A stretch of DNA of 64,000 nt from Leadbetterella sp035299025 (GCA_035299025.1 DATGXK010000006.1:105468-169467); one strand, 5' to 3'. Positions 45,603-52,548 are shown, numbered from the stretch's first letter. A program made the numbers and translations. Notes: generated by a model from the sequence alone, not told the origin.

Positions 45603-45942
45603 CGGGTGGCTTGTTTTGTATTAGTTTTAAAAGTGAGTTGCTCAAATAGCGTTTGACTGTTGCTATAAATTCCAGAATTATAATTAATGAACAAAATTCT
45701 ATAAAACGGTAGCAGTAATAATAAAGTGCCAAAAAATAGAATTGGCTAGAGTAAGAAAACAGTTTGATTTATTTTGCAAAATGGAGGATATTTTGTCTTC
45801 GATTTTCCTTCCCAAGCAGCCGGATTGGCTTCATTCTAAATGCTTGAACGCATTATTGCATGCCGAACGAAGCCTTAGCTGTTGTGTGTTGTTATTTTAT
45901 TGTTGGGCTACAATTGTTTATATTTAATAATTCATTTGAAAG
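45603..45942. other. Spacer C with cassette-like repeat (45833-45886)
   Basis: No gene is seen. The segment at 45833-45886 (TCTAAATGCTTGAACGCATT ... GCCGAACGAAGCCTTAGCTGTTGTG) is related to 48282-48333. It is an imperfect palindrome: CTAAATGCTTGAACGCAT pairs with much of ATGCCGAACGAAGCCTTAG. The preceding GGAGGATATTTTGTCTTCG also matches spacer B loosely. Confidence 0.55.
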
Positions 45943-47415
45943 CTAAACAGATAAATACTTATTTTGACATTCGATATAAAGATTTAATAGATGCTCAATT
46001 TTTATATTCTCATTGTTCTTTTCTTTTATCTTGCTTAGGCAAGATATTATTTGTTGGATTGCCTTTGTTTGAATACCCCCCATTTGGTTTTCGTCAACAA
46101 AAACAAAGGCGATTGGAATTGTAGGTAAATCGTAAATGTTTGAGTACCTATCACTAATTTCTTCAAATATTGTTAGAGCCTCATTATCATTATTCATCAA
46201 TTGATTTGATAACCCGTACAATAATAAAATGTAGGAATCAAGTTCTGGAAGATTGGGAAGAAATATTTCCTGGCGAATTAGTTCTATAGTTTTTTCAAAG
46301 TGCCCCAAATGAAAATTACAAACTGCTAAGTTGTATAAGCCCCAACTTTTTCTTTTTGTGGCCTCCATAGCAAAAGTCATTTTTTCTGATGCTTCTTCCC
46401 ATTTTTGTTTAACTTGAAGTTCAATTCCTTCATCAAAATACTCTCTGAACTTAATAAACTCTCTTAAGCTCTTTGTATGTTGTTCTACCAAATAATTCGC
46501 ATACTTGGGATCTAAAATTTCTACGTAAGAATTATAATATTCTGAAAATAAATCAATAAACCCCCAATCATTTATAATACTCATCAGCCTTTCATAAATT
46601 GCAATATTTTTTTTGTACCTATTGAGACCGACTGTAAGCACCTGTAAACAGTATCTCGGCTTCCCCATTAACAACAAAACATCAGTAAAGTACAAGTAAT
46701 AGTCCTCGATGTTGGGCTCTAAAGATATAAGATGTTGAAAGACATTCACTCCATCTGCCCAAAATCCTTTCAGACAAAGTGAACAACCTTTTAATAAGAG
46801 GGCAGTACTATGATTAGAGTTGTCTCCTAAAATTTTTTCTAATAATGTATCTAAATTTTCAAAGTCACGCAAATGTAATAATTCAGCAGCGTGGTTCATT
46901 AAAGCATCTTGATTTTCCGGATAATCAGATACGTTCAAAATGTGTTGTATTTGAATCAACCCTCCTCCAAATTCGTATACTTCGTAATTATCTATAAAAT
47001 GTAGTACCGACTTTTTATTCTTGGGTACTCTTTGGATAACAATATTACCCAGATTAAAATCAAGGCCGCTGCTTACATCAATTAAATTAAGTGTCTCAAC
47101 ATATAAATCCTTGAAGCTTTGTGGCTGTGTTGTATCTTTATTTTGTTCATTTATTTTATCAAATATATGAATATACCCACCTCTAATGGCAATGTCCTTC
47201 ATATTTTCATATAGCTCACTACCCATCTTAGCTTTATAAATTCTACCAGCTAGCAAAACCAACCCTGTCTGTAAATTTCTTAGTGCAACAACTATTTTTT
47301 CCCCACCTGTTGCAACAATTTCAACAATTTCATATTCTGCCGTATTAATTTTAATCAAACGACCAACCATGCCATCTAATCCATCATTGATAAGATTAAG
47401 ATATTCTTTTCTCAT
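45943..47415 (-). CDS. TPR-like protein with kinase-like N-terminal loop
   Basis: A 490-aa cytosolic protein I do not recognise as a whole. Residues about 22-60 (YEIVEIVATGGEKIVVALRN) look like the glycine-rich loop and first strands of a protein-kinase N-lobe, but no HRD or DFG motif follows, so a full kinase is absent. Residues about 170-480 are helical repeats of TPR type. It overlaps the upstream gene by 4 bp (ATGA), so the two are translationally coupled and probably act together. It lies within a block of accessory genes separated by repeated spacers. A role in conflict or defence is a guess from context. Confidence 0.6.
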   Translation of the reverse strand: MRKEYLNLINDGLDGMVGRLIKINTAEYEIVEIVATGGEKIVVALRNLQTGLVLLAGRIYKAKMGSELYENMKDIAIRGGYIHIFDKINEQNKDTTQPQSFKDLYVETLNLIDVSSGLDFNLGNIVIQRVPKNKKSVLHFIDNYEVYEFGGGLIQIQHILNVSDYPENQDALMNHAAELLHLRDFENLDTLLEKILGDNSNHSTALLLKGCSLCLKGFWADGVNVFQHLISLEPNIEDYYLYFTDVLLLMGKPRYCLQVLTVGLNRYKKNIAIYERLMSIINDWGFIDLFSEYYNSYVEILDPKYANYLVEQHTKSLREFIKFREYFDEGIELQVKQKWEEASEKMTFAMEATKRKSWGLYNLAVCNFHLGHFEKTIELIRQEIFLPNLPELDSYILLLYGLSNQLMNNDNEALTIFEEISDRYSNIYDLPTIPIAFVFVDENQMGGIQTKAIQQIISCLSKIKEKNNENIKIEHLLNLYIECQNKYLSV

Positions 47416-48008
47416 AGGTTGCCAACTAAATCTGATAATAATAAAAATATAGGAGTACCCATTATCTGCTTATTTTCATCCTCACCGATGTTTAAAAAGA
47501 CAGTTTCAAAAACAACATTTCTTAACCCTTTAAAAAAAGCAAAATTGCTAGAATTTATTTCGATAGGTCTATTAAAATCACTGTTTGAGCTAAAATATTT
47601 TAAAGAACAATGAAGTATGATTGCATGATTTTCACTATTACTTTTAATAGTTACAATATTTTGTTCACGATTTATTTCCAAAAGCTTAAACTCCCCTGAG
47701 TAATAATATAAGTGAGAAGGTTTTAATTTTTCATTAGGATTAAAATCTTCCACGTCATTTTTAATTAACTCTAACAAGCGAATTAATTTTTGGATAATGT
47801 TTTCCCGTAATTTCATTTCCTTATGATAAATATCTGACCTGCCGTATGTCAATGTCAAGCCCAAAAACTGGAAAATGCGTGAAATCCCGATTTCTCCCTT
47901 TTTGTCTTTTTTATTTTCCCGCTTTTCTATTAATTCGTCTATTACATGATCCTCATATTTTGCCAGAAGATTAGATACTTTATCATGAGATATATAGCAG
48001 TAATACAT
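47412..48008 (-). CDS. Hypothetical protein, possibly DUF7019/SAVMC3-like
   Basis: A 198-aa soluble protein. The N-terminus MYYCYISHDKVSNLLAKY recalls, from memory, a family of small proteins beginning with YYLYIS-x-x-K-V (DUF7019 or SAVMC3_10250 type); I cannot verify this. The rest alternates strand and helix, with no catalytic motif recognised. It is first in a two-gene unit with the kinase-like TPR protein (4-bp overlap). The spacer upstream is repeat-bearing spacer B. Tight coupling and genome context suggest a two-component accessory module of unknown function. Confidence 0.5.
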   Translation of the reverse strand: MYYCYISHDKVSNLLAKYEDHVIDELIEKRENKKDKKGEIGISRIFQFLGLTLTYGRSDIYHKEMKLRENIIQKLIRLLELIKNDVEDFNPNEKLKPSHLYYYSGEFKLLEINREQNIVTIKSNSENHAIILHCSLKYFSSNSDFNRPIEINSSNFAFFKGLRNVVFETVFLNIGEDENKQIMGTPIFLLLSDLVGNL

Positions 48009-48379
48009 TTTTTATTAGGATTATTTTAAGTAATAAAAATACTATGTCCGATGCTTCAATATTGTTAGTTTATCATAATAGAACACAACGTTCAGGGCTT
48101 TTGGTAGCTGCGGAAATAGAATGCCTTCAGCTCAGCTTAGTACAAATGTATAATAAAGTTCATAACGTTCAATAACTTCCATCTGCCACACTTCCCATTA
48201 GCTTGGTGTTTCTGTGGGTAATTCTGAAAGCTATCGGAAGGCATTTCACATAAATTGGAGAAAATATCCTTCGCATTTCGGGTTCTAAAAACTTGAACGT
48301 ATTAAGTAGTGCCAAACGAAGCATTAGTTGTTGGTGGCTGTGCTTCATAATTATTTATCAAAGTATCAAAAAATAATTG
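48009..48379. other. Spacer B, built of two repeat blocks
   Basis: No gene is seen. Block 1 (48112-48251) is homologous to 49048-49186. Block 2 (48282-48333) is homologous to 45833-45886. The spacer is thus a mosaic shared with both neighbouring spacers. Confidence 0.6.
48112..48251. repeat. Spacer repeat, about 140 bp, copy in spacer B
   Basis: Shares with 49048-49186 the ordered blocks GGAAATAGAAT, ATTAAAGTTC-like, ACTTCCAT.TGCCACACTT, GCTTGGTGTTT.TGT.GGTAAT, AGCT and GCATTTCAC. By eye roughly two thirds of positions agree, with few indels. Confidence 0.75.
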
Positions 48380-49015
48380 TCATTTCGTCTTCTCTCTCCA
48401 AGGTAAAATAAATTCCTTAGGATCAATATTTAAAATTTTACTGGTGTCTTTAAATAAAGGAAGTCCTAAACCAATTATTATCGTCCATCTGGCTATTTGT
48501 GGTAAGTTTGATACAATATAGAAACCAATTAGAATAAATTTATTTTGAATTAAATCTGTATCCAATGTTTGAATACCCAAAAATATGCCCCCGGTCAAGA
48601 AGTTGTATGCACTTATTGCTAGTCCCAATACCTCCAGAGTAACGTATAAAAGTATAAAGCGGAGAATAATTAATTGCACTTGATTCGCCTGAATAATTGG
48701 CTCGATTAATAATTTTGTTTCAAGGCTTTCTGCTTTAAATTGTTCATTTAATTGTTTTTGTTTTTCCTGTATTTCTAGTTTTGCTTTTTCCGTTTCTAAC
48801 TTAGTTTTTTTAATAAGTGCTACAGAATAAATAATCCCAATGGCTGTAGCGGGGATTGCCAAAATTCCCCCAATAATTTCATACCATTGAGGTGTTTTTT
48901 CCGCATTTGCTTGTGCAAATGATAAATTAAATAAAAAGACTAGAAACAATAAAAGTACTATTTTTTTACCCAAGTTATTTTTAATAGGAAGTCGAAAAAT
49001 AATGTTTTTTGGCAT
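48380..49015 (-). CDS. Hypothetical membrane protein with coiled coil
   Basis: A 211-aa protein. A hydrophobic, signal-like N-terminus (about 15-36) is followed by a helix at about 47-67, a Lys/Glu/Gln-rich coiled coil (about 70-100) and two to three further helices (about 112-190). The short C-terminal tail is charged. I recognise no family. It stands alone between two repeat-bearing spacers. The pattern of membrane helices plus cytosolic coiled coil occurs in small membrane effectors, but nothing in the sequence proves that. Start codon ATG at 49015. Confidence 0.6.
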   Translation of the reverse strand: MPKNIIFRLPIKNNLGKKIVLLLFLVFLFNLSFAQANAEKTPQWYEIIGGILAIPATAIGIIYSVALIKKTKLETEKAKLEIQEKQKQLNEQFKAESLETKLLIEPIIQANQVQLIILRFILLYVTLEVLGLAISAYNFLTGGIFLGIQTLDTDLIQNKFILIGFYIVSNLPQIARWTIIIGLGLPLFKDTSKILNIDPKEFILPWREKTK

Positions 49016-49299
49016 TGCAGTTAATTTTTAGGCGTGTATGCTGATGAGGAAATAGAATTCCAACAGCTAAGTCTTTTATAAAAGTATATTAAAGTTCCTA
49101 ATTTCAATTACTTCCATTTGCCACACTTGCCATGGGCTTGGTGTTTTTGTCGGTAATCCCGTTAGCTTTCTAGACGCATTTCACCCAATCTAAGGAAATA
49201 TGCTTCGTATAGCGGTGACAATAATTTCTTACGGTATTTACTCAAAAGTTATTTACATCTTGATAGTGAAAGCTAAAAAAACATTCTTTTTGCCAATTA
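49016..49299. other. Spacer A with spacer-repeat copy (49048-49186)
   Basis: No gene is seen. It carries the second copy of the 140-bp spacer repeat at 49048-49186, in the same orientation as in spacer B. The remaining 100 bp to the small membrane gene are unique and AT-rich. Confidence 0.65.
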
Positions 49300-49701
49300 T
49301 TAATTGATAATAAACATAACTACCATTGTGACAGCTATTAAAGTTCCATAAAATATTATTTGTGTTATAGAAAACGTACTTGTTATCCAACTGTTCTTAT
49401 TGTTGTTTGTGGTAGTTGCGTTCATATCGAAATCAATATCGTTTTCACTCTTGTTTCTAATAAGGTTGTATAAATCGCGATATTTTCTTTCTTGCGATAG
49501 ATAGTATCCATCAAGTAGCCAAAAAAGAGGTGTTGAGATATACGTAATCAAAACATATTCAATATTTGTGTCTTTAGCTGCAAATGCAAAAAGTGCTGCA
49601 ACTAATGTAACTGACCAACCACGAAGTAAAAAAGAATTGATATTCATCCGTGTAATTACAAGTTGTATAAATTCTAAATGTTTTATTTTTTTATCTTCCA
49701 T
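49300..49701 (-). CDS. Small membrane protein paired with TIR protein
   Basis: A 133-aa protein: a helical N-terminus (EFIQLVITRMNINSFLLRGW), two closely spaced transmembrane helices (about 28-62), a short charged loop with FWLLDGYYLSQERKYRDLY, an Asn/Thr-rich linker and a third helix (about 110-132). The pattern resembles small SLATT/S-4TM-type predicted pore-forming effectors that accompany nucleotide-signal or TIR sensors in bacterial conflict systems. It lies 4 bp after the TIR gene, so the two are cotranscribed. I infer that TIR-generated signal or NAD+ loss, and membrane disruption, belong to one abortive defence unit. Confidence 0.65.
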   Translation of the reverse strand: MEDKKIKHLEFIQLVITRMNINSFLLRGWSVTLVAALFAFAAKDTNIEYVLITYISTPLFWLLDGYYLSQERKYRDLYNLIRNKSENDIDFDMNATTTNNNKNSWITSTFSITQIIFYGTLIAVTMVVMFIIN

Positions 49702-49705
49702 ATTT

Positions 49706-50248
49706 TTAAGATTTTAACCAAGCACCTAAATCTTTTATATCTCCATTTGGATATTTAATGAAAAACGAATTTGGGGTAGAATCACTTTCATATATATACG
49801 GATATATTTGAAGGTACTCTGCACCACTATAATCCGAATAGGTGTTTTTTACCGGTAGAACAGCGATATGTTCTAAATATTTTTGGGCATCTCCATATCC
49901 CAATTCCCAATTACACCATTTAGAACCAATCGCTCCTTCTGTTGCTAGAAAAATGAATTTTCTATTTTCCTTAATTTTCTGTTTGATTCGGTTTGCGGTA
50001 ATTTCGCTTGTAGTCCTTGGCATTTCGTCATCAAGCCAATCAACGTAGACTTCCACTCCAAAACGCTTTAGAAAGCTGATTGCACTATCAAGTTCTTCCG
50101 TTTCATCGTGTTTATGCGATAAGAAGATGGTTACTTTACCATATCTACTTTCAGTTCTAAATTCTTTTAGACTTTCGTTAGTAGTTTTGCTGTAGTATCG
50201 TGTAGTATTTCTATATTCTGAAAGTCTTGATTTTGATATTATGCTCAT
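49706..50248 (-). CDS. TIR-domain protein
   Basis: A 180-aa protein. An N-terminal helix (about 8-32) is followed by a TIR domain (about 37-165): strand A VTIFLSHKHDE at 39-49, strand B VEVYVDWLDDEMP at 66-77, and the KWCNWELGYGD motif at 110-120, where Glu115 matches the catalytic glutamate of TIR NADases. No other domain is fused. Bacterial TIR proteins cleave NAD+ or make cyclic ADP-ribose-type signals on phage infection. The gene is followed after 4 bp by the small membrane protein. It differs from Thoeris ThsB in sequence, so this would be a distinct TIR-membrane pair. Confidence 0.85.
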   Translation of the reverse strand: MSIISKSRLSEYRNTTRYYSKTTNESLKEFRTESRYGKVTIFLSHKHDETEELDSAISFLKRFGVEVYVDWLDDEMPRTTSEITANRIKQKIKENRKFIFLATEGAIGSKWCNWELGYGDAQKYLEHIAVLPVKNTYSDYSGAEYLQIYPYIYESDSTPNSFFIKYPNGDIKDLGAWLKS

Positions 50249-50480
50249 TTTTTTTCAGCTTGTGGCTAACTAGTATGTTTACTAAACTCATTTTAACAGT
50301 ATCGTAAATATCTTTATTGAATTTTTCTCGTTTGTTTCGTTAATTCATTAGTAGTAAGGTTCTTGTGCGTGTTAGAAAGTTTCGTTAATATTTTAATGAG
50401 AATTTTTGTGTTTTTATTTTTCGTTTTATCAAAGTCAAATATATTGTTCATATTTCTACTTTCCAAGTATTCATTTGAGT
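50249..50480. other. Upstream region of the TIR gene
   Basis: AT-rich; no gene supported. A minus-strand 61-aa frame at 50314-50499 is Asn/Lys/Thr-rich low-complexity and overlaps the plus-strand promoter at 50481-50511. It is probably chance. Confidence 0.5.
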
Positions 50481-50511
50481 TTTGAGATATATTTTCCAAG
50501 ATATATATTTG
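50481..50511 (+). promoter_or_regulatory. Strong Bacteroidota-type promoter with no ORF behind it
   Basis: TTTG (50481-50484), 19-bp spacer, TATATTTG (50504-50511): full matches to both consensus boxes. The predicted start is near 50518. No plus-strand ORF longer than 8 codons begins in the next 250 bp; a strong terminator follows at 50773-50849. Confidence 0.6.
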
Positions 50512-50517
50512 GCGATT

Positions 50518-50849
50518 TATGATAATTAAAAAGATTTAGGTTATGGCAATCTTATTAGCGTTGCCTTAATTTTTCCACTTATGCGTTCCGATTTGCGGCA
50601 GGGATAGTAGCGGAGCTCTCCCGACCTTAGGAGGGAAGCGGGAGCGGATAGCCCGGTTTCGGTTTTACCGAAAGCTGCCTTCATTTAATTCTTTTCGATT
50701 TCTGTTGATTTTATTCTTGGTTCAATATTGTATAGCTTAATTCTGCTAAAAGAGTAAAAAAGCATCTCAGATAGCCCTAAAATTCAAGTTCGGCCAAGCT
50801 TTCCATCGCTGAAACTGATACTTGAATTTTGGGGCTTTTTGTTTTTTTT
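50518..50849 (+). ncRNA. Candidate structured non-coding RNA, about 330 nt
   Basis: The transcript predicted between the promoter (50481-50511) and the terminator (50773-50849) has no plausible ORF but many helices: GGCAA/TTGCC (50545-50565); a GC-rich domain closed by GGCAG/CTGCC (about 50597-50679) holding CTCCCG/CGGGAG and a 7-bp hairpin TTTCGGT/ACCGAAA (50657-50673); and the terminal 17-bp stem. The GC-rich core (GGGATAGTAGCGG ... GCGGATAGCCCGG) resembles, from memory, short elements often found between Bacteroidota genes. It runs opposite to all flanking genes. Its function is unknown; a regulatory or island-encoded RNA is possible. Confidence 0.5.
50773..50849 (+). terminator. Long-stem rho-independent terminator
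   Basis: AGCCCTAAAATTCAAGT (50773-50789) pairs over 17 bp (one G-T) with ACTTGAATTTTGGGGCT (50820-50836) around a 30-nt loop. TTTTGTTTTTTTT follows. The T-tract marks it as a plus-strand terminator, though all annotated genes nearby are on the minus strand. Confidence 0.75.
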
Positions 50850-50991
50850 AACGCAAAATGTGTTCAACCAATAATCTCAGATACATATTTTCATAGAAGG
50901 CAAAATCGACTGAGAATTCATTAATGGAATGGTCTATAAAGAATTGTCTGTATTCAAAAGTATACTCTCCCATTTTTAGTAAGAAGTACAT
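50848..50991 (-). CDS. Small ORF or gene remnant, 47 aa
   Basis: ATG at 50991 to TAA at 50848 encodes MYFLLKMGEYTFEYRQFF..., rich in Phe/Tyr/Leu. The same frame is open for about 40 codons further upstream (to about 51110) with protein-like composition but no ATG. It may therefore be the 3' end of a broken gene lying directly downstream of the 51131-51406 gene. No family is recognised. Confidence 0.3.
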   Translation of the reverse strand: MYFLLKMGEYTFEYRQFFIDHSINEFSVDFAFYENMYLRLLVEHILR

Positions 50992-51130
50992 AACATTTAA
51001 ATTCGTAAATTGACTATTTATCTCTTTCTGCGTGTATAAATATATAAATAAGTTTGGCCAGAGGTAAATGTCTTTTAGACTTAGGCTAAGTGCTCTTAAA
51101 GTTCTAAAATTTCAATTATCTAATTTTTAT

Positions 51131-51406
51131 TCAATGCACTAATTGCTTATTCACAATATTCTCATTTTTGTTGGTATTGGCATTCTCTTCGATACCATCT
51201 TCCTCTTCATCTTTCCACCAGAATTTAGCCCATAATGCTCCTAGAAAGAATGTGAATATTCCTAAGCATAACATTCCAAATATAAGCCAAAAATTGTCTT
51301 TTTTGGGAGGCTGATAATCTGTAGGGTTATACCAGATTTGGTAAGTCTGTTTTCTCAATTCATAAGTGTTTTCCAAATCTTTGAAGTCTATCGGTTGTGC
51401 ATTCAT
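51131..51406 (-). CDS. Small single-pass membrane protein, 91 aa
   Basis: A hydrophilic N-terminus (1-37) is followed by one long hydrophobic helix (about 38-62, NFWLIFGMLCLGIFTFFLGAL), then WAKFWWKDEEEDG and an acidic Asn-rich tail. It overlaps the zinc-ribbon gene upstream by 4 bp (ATGA), so both are probably coupled and belong to the island's own functions. No family is recognised; no enzymatic motif. Confidence 0.6.
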   Translation of the reverse strand: MNAQPIDFKDLENTYELRKQTYQIWYNPTDYQPPKKDNFWLIFGMLCLGIFTFFLGALWAKFWWKDEEEDGIEENANTNKNENIVNKQLVH

Positions 51407-51753
51407 AGCTTATAATCTTTAGGTGGGTGTATTACATATTCATTTATACTTACTTGTTCTAAAGCCCAGTTTCCAAATTCAAAGTGACCATCTTTCCTTT
51501 GAAAGTTACAATATGCTGGCTTAAGGCCTTGCCTTTCTAGAATACTCATATGTATTCTATCGTTTTTTATTAAGTCATATAGTCTTTTTAGAATTTTCGA
51601 ATTCTTAAGAATGACTTTAGTCGAATTCTGAAGTTTTTCGTGCGATTTTCTATAGTTTGCATTGTTAACCTCATTTTTACATTTAAGTGAACAGTACACT
51701 TGATTTCTTCTTCCTACATATACTTCTTGACAATTCTTACAAGTTCTTTCCAT
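51403..51753 (-). CDS. Small zinc-ribbon protein, 116 aa
   Basis: Starts with a four-Cys knuckle CKNCQEVYVGRRNQVYCSLKC (residues 5-25; CxxC-x12-CxxxC), followed by a basic helical segment (about 26-65) and a C-terminal strand-rich part. Such short zinc-ribbon proteins are frequent in Bacteroidota plasmids, ICEs and phages, where they are thought to bind DNA or partner proteins. It lies between the palindrome-rich spacer 51786-51873 and the small membrane gene, overlapping the latter by 4 bp. Its role is unknown. Confidence 0.65.
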   Translation of the reverse strand: MERTCKNCQEVYVGRRNQVYCSLKCKNEVNNANYRKSHEKLQNSTKVILKNSKILKRLYDLIKNDRIHMSILERQGLKPAYCNFQRKDGHFEFGNWALEQVSINEYVIHPPKDYKL

Positions 51754-51785
51754 TTTCGTATTTTTAAAGGTTAATGTGAATTAAA

Positions 51786-51873
51786 AACGTTTTAAATCGA
51801 TTTAAATCTGTTTACGCAAGTGTATACAGTGCGTACACATTAGATGATTTTTCATGTAAATGAGCGTAAACAG
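51786..51873. repeat. Palindrome/iteron-like cluster
   Basis: This 88-bp stretch contains AAACGTTT (51786-51793), a perfect 16-bp palindrome TTTAAATCGATTTAAA (51791-51806), a perfect 10-bp inverted pair CTGTTTACGC (51808-51817) / GCGTAAACAG (51864-51873), and GTGTATACA plus GTGCGTACAC between them. Further GTTTAC-type copies lie at about 51899 (inverted) and 51920. It could be an origin, transfer site, or regulator/excisionase binding hub. Confidence 0.6.
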
Positions 51874-51881
51874 GCATTTTT

Positions 51882-52223
51882 TTATACTTTGTGTTTTTGT
51901 GTAAACAGCAAACTTTTCTTGTTTACGTCTGACTTTTTACTTTTTCGACCCGACTCTATCCACTCAATAAGCTCTTGCTTTTTGAAGTAGTTTTGACCGG
52001 ATTTTGAAAAGTGGGGAATACTGTTTGAGCTACACAAAGCATATACAGTTTGTTTTGCTTTTTTGAGGAAAACTGATGCCTGATCCATATCCATGTATTC
52101 ATCATCGGGCTGTGCTTTTGAAATTCCGTTTCGTAAAAGGTCTGAGATTTCCTCTCTACAAATTTGTCTAACTCCATTAAGTAGTTCTGAAAGTTCTACC
52201 CCCAGAAAAATTGGCTTGTTCAT
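51882..52223 (-). CDS. Excisionase-like helix-turn-helix protein
   Basis: A 113-aa protein with a MerR-type winged HTH of the HTH_17/excisionase family at about residues 43-92: DMDQASVFLKKAKQTVYALCSSNSIPHFSKSGQNYFKKQELIEWI matches the pattern 'DV..YLxVSKxTVYxLxxxGxIPxxKxGxxxxFxxxDLxxWL'. The preceding 40 residues are an extra helix. In Bacteroidota elements such genes control excision and mobilisation. It lies 309 bp inside the right att repeat. Its promoter overlaps a perfect-type palindrome (52256-52274), which suggests autoregulation. Confidence 0.8.
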   Translation of the reverse strand: MNKPIFLGVELSELLNGVRQICREEISDLLRNGISKAQPDDEYMDMDQASVFLKKAKQTVYALCSSNSIPHFSKSGQNYFKKQELIEWIESGRKSKKSDVNKKSLLFTQKHKV

Positions 52224-52255
52224 ATTTTTAAGATTTTAAAAAGTTAATGCGGATT

Positions 52256-52274
52256 CCGTTTGGATTCCATACGG
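52256..52274. promoter_or_regulatory. Operator palindrome of the HTH gene
   Basis: CCGTTTGGATTCCATACGG is a 19-bp palindrome of form CCGTnTGGAnTCCAnACGG. It abuts the -7 box (52275-52282) on its downstream side, covering the expected start site. GGATTCC is also directly repeated at 52251-52257 and 52262-52268, one helical turn apart. Confidence 0.6.
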
Positions 52275-52305
52275 CAAAACTACGAGGCTAAAATGGTGCT
52301 GACAA
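52275..52305 (-). promoter_or_regulatory. Promoter of the excisionase-like gene
   Basis: On the minus strand TTG (52305-52303), 20-bp spacer, TAGTTTTG (52282-52275): a good Bacteroidota -33/-7 pair. Start near 52268, leaving a leader of about 45 nt. Confidence 0.6.
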
Positions 52306-52531
52306 GAAAAAAATAGTGAAAATAGTGCGTTATAGAATTACCTCATGGATTTATTTGGAAGAATCAAAAAAAACGTGGTGAATTAATAGTCGAAATAGAA
52401 ACTATTTGAAAGTAAGGGTAGAATCCTTACAGGGGAGATATGTTTTGTATTTTGTTTTGCATATGGCAATAAAAAATGAGTTGTATTTCTGTAACTCATA
52501 TACTATCAATAGGTTTTTGTTTGGATAGAAT

Positions 52532-52548
52532 CAATGACCTACTGATTA
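52532..52548. repeat. Right attachment-site repeat (att core)
   Basis: CAATGACCTACTGATTA, identical to 25309-25325. Flanking bases are degenerate relative to the tRNA (GATAGAAT in place of GATCGAAC), and no tRNA 5' half follows, so this is an att-derived sequence without a functional tRNA. Confidence 0.65.

Noticed and set aside
49706..50248. TIR gene as Thoeris ThsB
   Set aside because: The sequence lacks the ThsB-type N-terminus and no ThsA (SIR2/SLOG or Macro effector) gene is adjacent; the partner is a small membrane protein.
50314..50499. Minus-strand 61-aa ORF upstream of the TIR gene
   Set aside because: Low-complexity Asn/Lys/Thr sequence overlapping the consensus plus-strand promoter; no supporting motif.
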